5,129 nucleotides of DNA from Ilumatobacteraceae bacterium (lineage in GTDB: Bacteria > Actinomycetota > Acidimicrobiia > Acidimicrobiales > Ilumatobacteraceae). Location: positions 1-5,129 of the forward strand of contig JAENVT010000431.1 in the NCBI GenBank assembly GCA_016650435.1, read 5' to 3'. The number at the start of each line of letters is the position of its first letter. Position 1 is the first letter of the stretch. Positions 1 through 5,129 of this stretch are shown in pieces. A model generated the notes under the pieces. It was not told where the DNA came from and made no database searches. It was given only the letters and a program-made list of their open reading frames with translations. The position numbers were made by a program, and so were the translations under genes.

Positions 1-1
1 A

Positions 2-559
2 ACCGACGCGACGGCTGAGCTGATTCGCGAAGTGCTCGCCGACGATCCGCTGCTGACCGTCGCCGCTGGAGCCACGGGCTCGACGCGCGGAAGTGGCGGC
101 ATGGCCTCCAAGCTCGCCGCGGCGAAGATGGCATCGTGGTCGGGGACGCGTGCGGTGATTGCGTCGGCTGACCAGCCAAACGTTCTGGTCGCCGCGGCCG
201 CGGGTGAACTGGTCGGCACGACCTTTCAGCCAGGTGTGCGTCGCATCGCGGCTCGCAAGTTGTGGATCGGCTTCGCCAGCCAAGTCGACGGCGTGATCAG
301 CGTCGACGATGGCGCCCGTCGCGCCTTGGTCGAGCGCGGCACATCGCTGCTGCCCGCCGGTGTCACCGGGGTAGTCGGCAACTTCGACGACGGCGACGTC
401 GTCGAAGTGCGAGATTCGTCGAATTCGCTCGTGGCCAGAGGCATGGTCCTCAGCGATGCGGCGACGTTGCGGGGCATCATCGGCAAGCGAACGAGCGATC
501 TACCGTCGCACGTTGCCCACGAAGTCATCCACCGCGACGACCTCGTCCTGCTGACCTAG
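2..559 (+). CDS. proB: Glutamate 5-kinase, C-terminal half (5' end cut by window edge)
   Basis: Glutamate 5-kinase phosphorylates L-glutamate with ATP to gamma-glutamyl phosphate, the first step of proline synthesis, in the cytoplasm. Only the last 185 residues are present; the family is usually about 370 residues, so roughly the first half lies left of the window. The fragment opens in frame at base 2. Residues 29-38 read RGSGGMASKL, matching the family's GTGGMxTKL nucleotide/substrate-binding motif at the end of the amino-acid kinase domain, and are followed by the TRAVIASADQPNVL strand region. From about residue 97 (GVISVDDGARRAL, then RGTSLLPAGV and VGNFDDGDVVEV) the protein is a typical PUA domain, ending in the usual IHRDDLVLL. 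The reading frame is intact to a TAG stop. It converges with the pspA-like gene across a 62-base gap. proB often follows obg and precedes proA in bacteria; proA does not follow here. Confidence 0.95.
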   Translation, partial: TDATAELIREVLADDPLLTVAAGATGSTRGSGGMASKLAAAKMASWSGTRAVIASADQPNVLVAAAAGELVGTTFQPGVRRIAARKLWIGFASQVDGVISVDDGARRALVERGTSLLPAGVTGVVGNFDDGDVVEVRDSSNSLVARGMVLSDAATLRGIIGKRTSDLPSHVAHEVIHRDDLVLLT

Positions 560-580
560 TCGAGTGTTACGGCCCCACAC

Positions 581-626
581 CGTGAGCCCAGGGTGAGACG
601 GCACGCCGAAGGCGTGCTGGCTCACG
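581..626. terminator. Nested inverted repeats between convergent genes, possible bidirectional terminator
   Basis: An inner perfect hairpin has the 7-base stem GCACGCC (601-607) / GGCGTGC (611-617) with a 3-base GAA loop. An outer perfect 8-base pair, CGTGAGCC (581-588) / GGCTCACG (619-626), encloses it, with a 12-base asymmetric bulge on the left. The structure sits between the proB stop and the convergent pspA-like gene and covers that gene's stop codon (622-624). There is no clear T-run on either side, so it is not a classical intrinsic terminator. The position between convergent genes favours a role in ending transcription or stabilising 3' ends. Confidence 0.45.
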
Positions 627-1419
627 CGGTGCTGGGCTTTGGCTGCTCGTCGGCAGGTGCCGCTGGTGCCGCGCCGACAGCCGGTGTGGCGACCGGAGCG
701 TCGAGACCGAGCTCGGCACGAAGTTCGCTGAGACGGCTGTGAGCCTCGATGTTGGCGGTGGCCTGCTCGACTTCGAGGATGCGCGACTCGACCGACGATT
801 CCTGCAGCTCGGACGAGGCCTTGGCCTTGACGTAGCGAGCCTCGATCTTCTGTTGCACCTCGCTGAGCGTGGGCACGTCGTCGCCGACCGTCTCCTGCAG
901 CTGCGCCATCGCCTTGTTCATCTCTTCTTGCATCTTGGCCTGATCGAGCTGCGAGAGCAGCCGGTTCTTGTCGGCAAGTTTTTGTTGCAAGATGCGGCTG
1001 TTCTGCTGCACCGCGGCCTTGGCCTGATCTGACGCCTTTGCCGACTCGAGCACCATCGTCTTCAGGCCTTCGATGTCTTTTTCGACCTGGATCAACTGGT
1101 TGGCGATGGTCTCTGCAGCGCCGTTGTACTGCGCTGCCTTCGTCGCGTCGCCGGCCTTGTCGGCATCGGAAGCCATCATCAACGCTTGACGTGCATTGGC
1201 GTTGAGCTTCTCGAGCTCTGCCATCTTGCTGTTGAGGCGCAGCTCGCCCTGCTTCTGGTTGGCAATGACGTTGGCGGCTTGTTCCTTCAGCCGCCGGTGC
1301 TGTGCCTGAGCCTCGGCGAGGGCCTGCTCGAGTTGCACGCCTGGGTCGGCGCGATTCTCAAAACTTCGGTTGAGCTTGGCGCCGAGGTACTTCCACCATT
1401 TCCGAAACGTCTTGAACAT
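622..1419 (-). CDS. pspA: PspA/IM30 (Vipp1) family envelope-stress protein
   Basis: This 265-residue protein belongs to the PspA/IM30 family, peripheral inner-membrane proteins of the ESCRT-III superfamily that form coiled-coil polymers on stressed membranes. Residues 1-20 (MFKTFRKWWKYLGAKLNRSF) form a basic, aromatic amphipathic helix suited to membrane binding. ENRADPGVQLEQAL at 21-34 matches the conserved RADP start of the first long helix. Residues 30-235 are almost wholly helical and rich in Ala, Gln, Lys and Glu, with the family's helical-hairpin appearance. Residues 240-265 are an Ala/Pro-rich flexible tail. The ATG at 1419 was chosen because it gives the canonical N-terminus; the frame stays open upstream to about 1776, but that stretch runs antiparallel-free inside murJ on the same strand and resembles nothing in PspA. 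A GGCGGAG ribosome-binding candidate overlaps the murJ stop, about 14 bases before the ATG. It is the last gene of the apparent operon, 11 bases after murJ. The family is secure; the exact stress sensed is unknown. Confidence 0.92.
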   Translation of the reverse strand: MFKTFRKWWKYLGAKLNRSFENRADPGVQLEQALAEAQAQHRRLKEQAANVIANQKQGELRLNSKMAELEKLNANARQALMMASDADKAGDATKAAQYNGAAETIANQLIQVEKDIEGLKTMVLESAKASDQAKAAVQQNSRILQQKLADKNRLLSQLDQAKMQEEMNKAMAQLQETVGDDVPTLSEVQQKIEARYVKAKASSELQESSVESRILEVEQATANIEAHSRLSELRAELGLDAPVATPAVGAAPAAPADEQPKPSTA

Positions 1420-1430
1420 GAGGGCGAATG

Positions 1431-3023
1431 CTACTCCGCCACGGTCGAACTCTGCGCTGGCCGCAGGCGGGATCGGACGTCTTCCAGTTCCGGCGAATGG
1501 AGCGCTGCCAGCATGCCCACGTAGGCCGCCGCGCCGGCAATGGTCGACACCACGACTCGCACAACCGCACCTGGTCCGGAGTTTGCGCCGACCGACCGGG
1601 CGACCACCCAAACGACCTCGGCCATCACCAACGAAGCAAGCCCCATCCGCCACAGGCTGGAGATGATGACCTGTTGGGGGAACTCCGGCAGCTTGTACCT
1701 CAGCACCTGCAACGCCCACACCGCGGAGATCACATAGGCGAGGCCGAACGCCAGTCCGAGGCCGAGCAGGCCCCATCGATCGACGAAGATCAGCGCCAGT
1801 ACGACGTTCAACAGGTTTTCGCCGAGGTTGATGACGAATGGCGTCCGGGCGTCTTGATGTGCGTAGAACACGCGCAGGACGAACAGGTAGACACTGAAGC
1901 CGACAAGACCGAGGGCGAAGCCGGCGAGTGCTCGCGATGTGTTGAGAGCATTGGCCGCGGTGAACTTGCCATGTTGAAACGCCGCACCGACGATCGCCCG
2001 TCGCAACACGAACAGGCCGAACCCTGCCGGCAAGGTGACCAGCGCGATCAACCGGATCCCGAGGGAGGATCTGTCGAGCACCATCTGGCGATCACCGCGT
2101 TTGATCGCGGTCGATAGCTCCGGGAGAAAGGTCGTGGCGATCGACACGGCCAGCAGGCCATGGGGGAGCACGAACCACGTGAACGCCTTGGTGTACGCGT
2201 CCTCGTTTCCGCTGCCGCCGCGTAACAGGTTGCGGATGACGATGATCGCTACCTGGTTGGCAACCACGTAGCCGAGTGCCCACTTCGACAGCGATCGCAG
2301 GCTCTTCACCGCTGGATGACCGAACGACGGGTTGAATCGGAATCGCAACTTGGCCTGAGCAAGCGCCGGCAGCAGCGCGAAGGCCATCACCGCGATGCCG
2401 ACCGTCGCGCCGAGGCCGAGTGTCCAGCGCAACTTGGCGTTGTCGAGGACGTCGGCGAGTTGCGGAATGCGATGTTGGACTGTGTTCGGCACAAGCAGGA
2501 GTGAGACGATGATCGCGAGGTTCGACAGAGCCGGCGCCCATGCCGCAGCGAAGAATCTCCGACGGGCGTTCAGCACGGCAGCACCGATGGCGTTGAGGCC
2601 GTAGAAGAAGATCTGCACGAGGAAGATACGGGCCAGCAGCGTGCCGGCGGCGTGGTACTGCCCGGCGTCGACCTCGCTCGATGTCAGCAACGAGTACATC
2701 CGGAAAATCAGTGGAGCGGCGACAACCGCGATCGCTGTGATGGCGGCGAGCACAATGATGCCGACAGAGATGACAGCCGACGTCGCCTCGTCGTCGTCGT
2801 CGTCGTGGAGCCGGGTGAACAGCGGCACGAGCGTGGCCGACAGCACGCCACCGAGCAACAGCTCGTAGATCATGTTCGGCGTGCCGTTGGCTTGGTCGTA
2901 CGCGTCGGTGACCGGTCCCTGGCTGAGGACAATGCCGAGGACGGCGACTCGCGCCAGACCGGTGATGCGTGAGACAGCGGTGCCAGCCGCAACCGTCACG
3001 TTGGATCGGAGCAGACTGCTCAC
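1431..3023 (-). CDS. murJ: MurJ/MviN-family lipid II flippase
   Basis: MurJ is a MOP-superfamily integral membrane protein that flips lipid II across the cytoplasmic membrane for peptidoglycan synthesis. The 530 residues are strongly hydrophobic and fit about 14 membrane segments, the usual size of a bare MurJ core. Diagnostic stretches are SRITGLARVAVLG (18-30), TDAYDQANGTPN (39-50), GGVLSATLVPLF (58-69), LPHGLLAVSIATTFLPELS (286-304), FQHGKFTA (349-356) and FYAHQDARTP (386-395). Arg19, Arg25 and Asp40 line up with conserved E. coli residues R18, R24 and D39. There is no C-terminal pseudokinase extension such as mycobacterial MviN carries. A run of five Asp plus Glu (74-79) sits in the loop after the second membrane segment. 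The start is GTG, overlapping the stop of the preceding gene as GTGA, which suggests translational coupling; the nearest AGGA is about 17 bases upstream. It might be the main lipid II flippase or a paralogue, which this window cannot decide. Confidence 0.93.
   Translation of the reverse strand: MSSLLRSNVTVAAGTAVSRITGLARVAVLGIVLSQGPVTDAYDQANGTPNMIYELLLGGVLSATLVPLFTRLHDDDDDEATSAVISVGIIVLAAITAIAVVAAPLIFRMYSLLTSSEVDAGQYHAAGTLLARIFLVQIFFYGLNAIGAAVLNARRRFFAAAWAPALSNLAIIVSLLLVPNTVQHRIPQLADVLDNAKLRWTLGLGATVGIAVMAFALLPALAQAKLRFRFNPSFGHPAVKSLRSLSKWALGYVVANQVAIIVIRNLLRGGSGNEDAYTKAFTWFVLPHGLLAVSIATTFLPELSTAIKRGDRQMVLDRSSLGIRLIALVTLPAGFGLFVLRRAIVGAAFQHGKFTAANALNTSRALAGFALGLVGFSVYLFVLRVFYAHQDARTPFVINLGENLLNVVLALIFVDRWGLLGLGLAFGLAYVISAVWALQVLRYKLPEFPQQVIISSLWRMGLASLVMAEVVWVVARSVGANSGPGAVVRVVVSTIAGAAAYVGMLAALHSPELEDVRSRLRPAQSSTVAE
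2788..2805. repeat. Six-copy TCG trinucleotide repeat inside murJ
   Basis: TCG is repeated six times without interruption on the plus strand. On the coding (minus) strand this gives most of the Asp run in the predicted cytoplasmic loop of MurJ (residues 74-79). Length changes would stay in frame and alter only the number of acidic residues. Confidence 0.85.
3020..3023 (-). promoter_or_regulatory. GTGA stop/start overlap (translational coupling)
   Basis: The TGA stop of the small membrane protein gene shares bases with the GTG start of murJ. With the nearest AGGA about 17 bases upstream of the GTG, murJ translation probably depends largely on ribosomes finishing the upstream gene, which would tie the amounts of the two proteins together. 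Confidence 0.7.
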
Positions 3024-3682
3024 GGCGATGGGGATGCCTGTCCTGCGCCGCCGGGGCGCGGGTTGTTGACGTCGTCGAGAGCCAGGCGAAGCGATTCGAG
3101 TTGGGTCACGACGTCGTCGACGGCACTGCCGAGATCTCCGGTGGTATCGGCGCCAACGCTGACCTCGGCGGCGTGTGCCAGTAGCTCGCCGAGGCGGGTA
3201 TTGAGCAGCCGCAGTCGCTGATCGGTGTTGTCGCGTGTCGAACGGATTCGCTGCGCGGAATCGAGTTGGGCTTGCAGCGAGACACGCGTCGCATCGTCGG
3301 TGGACAGCTCCAGACGCGTTCGCAGCGAGACGCTGTCGAGGCGGTTGAGCGCGGCATCAAGTTCATCGCCGCGTTTGGCGATGAACCAGCACTCCTCGAC
3401 TCCGCGCTGCACCTGACGAGTGATCGACTCCATGTTCGAACGCAACGGGCCGGCTGGTGTGGCCGCGACGATTTCTTTGTAGCGGCGTTGCGCGGCCTGC
3501 GCGGCGCTGACCGATCGACGCCACGGTTCGCTGAGCACGAACGGGTCGATCGCGATAGCGCGTTGCGGCGGTCGGCGCCGGCGAAGCACCGCGGTGATCG
3601 CGACGACTGCGGCCACACCTACGGCGACGAGTGCTGCCGTCATGGCCGAACCGACATGCAACAGCCCAACATAGGCAAGCAC
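3020..3682 (-). CDS. Unrecognised single-pass membrane protein with long helical cytoplasmic part
   Basis: I do not recognise the family of this 220-residue protein. Residues about 11-33 form one hydrophobic Ala/Val-rich membrane segment, followed directly by RRRR (34-37), so the positive-inside rule predicts a short outer N-terminus and a cytoplasmic remainder. Residues about 52-205 are charged, rich in Ala, Leu, Arg, Gln and Asp, and look helical or coiled-coil (for example AQAAQRRYKEIV at 61-72 and RLRLLNTRLGELLAHAAEV at 156-174). Residues 207-220 are a Pro/Gly/Ser tail. The longest start is GTG at 3682, 12 bases after the AAA+ gene. An ATG at 3643 (residue 14) would leave just the membrane segment at the N-terminus and is equally possible; neither has a good Shine-Dalgarno sequence. 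The stop overlaps the murJ start by four bases. Location and architecture suggest a membrane anchor or partner for the neighbouring AAA+ or PspA proteins, loosely like PspM of mycobacteria, but no homology is claimed. Confidence 0.8.
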   Translation of the reverse strand: MLAYVGLLHVGSAMTAALVAVGVAAVVAITAVLRRRRPPQRAIAIDPFVLSEPWRRSVSAAQAAQRRYKEIVAATPAGPLRSNMESITRQVQRGVEECWFIAKRGDELDAALNRLDSVSLRTRLELSTDDATRVSLQAQLDSAQRIRSTRDNTDQRLRLLNTRLGELLAHAAEVSVGADTTGDLGSAVDDVVTQLESLRLALDDVNNPRPGGAGQASPSP

Positions 3683-3694
3683 GGTAATCGGTGG

Positions 3695-5107
3695 TCAGGC
3701 ATCGACGGCGGCGATGTCGGCGACAGTCAGCGTGGTGAGCTGTTCGTCGCTCGGATCGCTGAGCGGTGCGACCCTCTGCGCCTGATGCGCAATTGCCGTT
3801 TCGAAGAGGTTGCGCACAAAGCGAGCGTTGCCGAATCCACGCGATCGCGGCTCGGTGCTGACGAAGTGGCGAACTCGAGCAAGGGCATCGTCGCTGCAGC
3901 AGTACTGACTCTTCTCGCCAAGACCCAAGAAGATGGCGACCAGTTCGTCGTCGGTGTAATCGGGGAACGAGATGGTGCGGGTGAATCGGCTCTTCAGACC
4001 GGGATTGGCTTCGATGAAGTCGGCCATCTCCTCGGTGTAGCCGGCGGCCACGATCGCCAGGTCGTCGCGGTGATCTTCCATGAACTTCACGAGCGTGTCG
4101 ATCGCCTCGCGTCCGAAATCGTTGTCACCGCCACGAGCCAGCGAATATGCCTCGTCGATCAGCAACATTCCCCCGAGTGCCGACTGCAATGTCTCCAATG
4201 TCTTGATCGCGGTCTGGCCTACGAAGCCCGCAACGAGCTTCGATCGATCGGTCTCGACTAGATGCCCTTTGTCGACGACGCCGACTGCACGGTAGGTCTG
4301 GCTGAGCAGACGCGCGACGGTTGTCTTGCCGGTGCCAGGATTGCCAGTGAATACAAGATGGTGACTGGTCTCGATCACCGGCAGCCCGCGTTCGGCGCGG
4401 ATTTGTTGCACTTGCAACATGCTTGTGAGTCGGCGAACTTCGGCCTTTACGTTGGCGAGCCCGATCAAGCCATCGAGCTCGGCCATCACGTCGGCGACAG
4501 AGCGCGCCGGTGGAAGCACTGGCTCCGGCGCAACAGGCACCGTCGCGGCAGTCGCCGTTGCGCGCGGCGGGGTGCTGGTGACGGGGGTTGGTTGACGTAC
4601 CGCGTGGTCGGGCTGTCCGGGTCTGGCGACGCCTGCCTCGTCCATCGCCTGCAGCAATCTGGTGCGGTACGCATCGATCGCTTCGATCTCGTCCAACGAG
4701 GGAACGAGGTCGGTAGCCGCGGTGACGTGTGCCAGCCGCAGGGCGTACTCGTAGTAGCGGTTGCTGCGGCGCGTGCCGTCTCGGTGATCCGCTTTCACGA
4801 GAAGATCGAACAACACACTCGGCTCCGACAGCCATGCATCTCGACGACTGAAGAGATCGGTCTCGCGAACATGTGCCGCGCTGGTCAGTAGTGGTGGGTC
4901 GAGCAACGGTCCGATCGTGTCGAGGTAGGCGTCGAGTTCGCTGTCGGTCAGCCGGCCGTCGGCGGCGATGATCGCGGCAACCAAGTTGCTCGCCTCGATG
5001 ACCCCATCGGCGGCATGATCCGCTGTGGGCCGCCCACTCAACGAGCCGAGTTCGGCGGCGATCCCATCGATGAACTCCTCGACGTCTCGTTGCATCGGGT
5101 TGGGCAT
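3695..5107 (-). CDS. CbbX/SpoVK-type AAA+ ATPase with TerB-like N-terminal domain
   Basis: This 470-residue protein has three parts. Residues about 1-160 are helical and TerB-like: AAIIAADGRLTDSELDAYL (44-62) carries the DGxxxxxE pattern typical of TerB, and a weaker second copy, HVTAATDLVPSLDEIEAIDAY, follows at 127-147. Residues 161-203 are a Pro/Ala/Thr linker. Residues 204-470 are an AAA+ module of the CbbX/SpoVK/EccA clade, starting with LDGLIGLANVKAEVRRL (211-227). Walker A is GNPGTGKT (255-262, Lys261); the pore-loop region is LVAGFVGQT (291-299); Walker B is MLLIDEA (314-320, Asp318 and Glu319); the sensor-1 region is AIVAAGY (351-357); NPGLKSRF (368-375) holds the likely arginine finger Arg374; GFGNARFVRN (424-433) is the sensor-2 region. 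All key ATPase residues are intact. The ATG at 5107 is the longest start; a second ATG at 5095 (residue 5) is possible, and neither has a clear Shine-Dalgarno sequence. It is the first visible gene of the operon. Such ATPases remodel protein assemblies; the substrate here is unknown. Confidence 0.88.
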   Translation of the reverse strand: MPNPMQRDVEEFIDGIAAELGSLSGRPTADHAADGVIEASNLVAAIIAADGRLTDSELDAYLDTIGPLLDPPLLTSAAHVRETDLFSRRDAWLSEPSVLFDLLVKADHRDGTRRSNRYYEYALRLAHVTAATDLVPSLDEIEAIDAYRTRLLQAMDEAGVARPGQPDHAVRQPTPVTSTPPRATATAATVPVAPEPVLPPARSVADVMAELDGLIGLANVKAEVRRLTSMLQVQQIRAERGLPVIETSHHLVFTGNPGTGKTTVARLLSQTYRAVGVVDKGHLVETDRSKLVAGFVGQTAIKTLETLQSALGGMLLIDEAYSLARGGDNDFGREAIDTLVKFMEDHRDDLAIVAAGYTEEMADFIEANPGLKSRFTRTISFPDYTDDELVAIFLGLGEKSQYCCSDDALARVRHFVSTEPRSRGFGNARFVRNLFETAIAHQAQRVAPLSDPSDEQLTTLTVADIAAVDA

Positions 5108-5129
5108 GAGACCGCAGGCTACGCCGTGC

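Noticed and set aside
1420..1776. N-terminal extension of the PspA frame, open upstream of the ATG at 1419
   Set aside because: The extra 119 residues lie within murJ on the same strand, have low-complexity Gly/Arg-rich composition, and do not resemble PspA. The ATG at 1419 gives the canonical amphipathic PspA N-terminus.
1428..2117. Plus-strand open frame of 229 residues opposite murJ
   Set aside because: The product is hydrophilic, rich in Arg, Asp, Glu and Gln, as expected from the antisense of a membrane protein gene. There is no domain and no supporting ribosome-binding site.
3266..4261. Long plus-strand open frame of 331 residues
   Set aside because: It lies antisense to the AAA+ and membrane protein genes, which have clear motifs or sensible architecture. 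Its product has no recognisable domain, and long antisense frames are common in GC-rich DNA.
4125..4835. Minus-strand open frame of 236 residues in another frame within the AAA+ gene
   Set aside because: The product is Arg/Ser-rich frame-shadow sequence, while the AAA+ frame carries all Walker and sensor motifs without interruption.
3695..5107. Reading the AAA+ gene as a type VII secretion EccA or Rubisco activase CbbX
   Set aside because: The AAA+ core belongs to that clade, but no ESX genes, Rubisco genes or EccA TPR-like N-terminal domain are visible; the N-terminus looks TerB-like instead.
5108..5129. Promoter or ribosome-binding site for the operon at the right edge
   Set aside because: Only 22 bases are available upstream of the first gene, and they contain no convincing Shine-Dalgarno or promoter element.

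Overview
The window is GC-rich and gene-dense, and nearly every third codon position is G or C. Together with the actinobacterial form of MurJ and GTG starts, this suggests an actinomycete-type bacterium. By overall feel it could be an Acidimicrobiia/Ilumatobacter-like genome, but that placement is inference. No tRNA, rRNA, CRISPR array, insertion sequence or prophage signal was seen on either strand.

Layout: positions 2-559 (+) are the 3' half of proB (glutamate 5-kinase, proline biosynthesis), cut by the window edge. A 62-base gap (560-621) holds nested inverted repeats and separates proB from a convergent block on the minus strand. Read in the direction of transcription from the right edge, that block contains four genes: (1) 5107-3695, a CbbX/SpoVK-type AAA+ ATPase with a TerB-like N-terminal domain; (2) 3682-3020, a small unrecognised protein with one membrane segment and a long helical cytoplasmic part; (3) 3023-1431, a MurJ/MviN-family lipid II flippase; (4) 1419-622, a PspA/IM30-family membrane-remodelling protein. 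The gaps are 12 bases, a 4-base GTGA overlap, and 11 bases, so the four genes look like one operon. Its promoter, if it lies directly upstream, is outside the window.

Working idea: PspA proteins are bacterial ESCRT-III relatives that polymerise on damaged membranes, and ESCRT-III polymers elsewhere are taken apart by AAA+ ATPases. TerB-like domains are known from stress-response systems that meet the envelope. An operon with a TerB-AAA+ protein, a membrane-anchored helical protein, the lipid II flippase and PspA may therefore be an envelope-maintenance or cell-wall stress module, with the AAA+ protein as a possible remodeller of the PspA polymer or of the anchor protein. The families are supported by sequence. 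The functional coupling is inferred from gene order alone.
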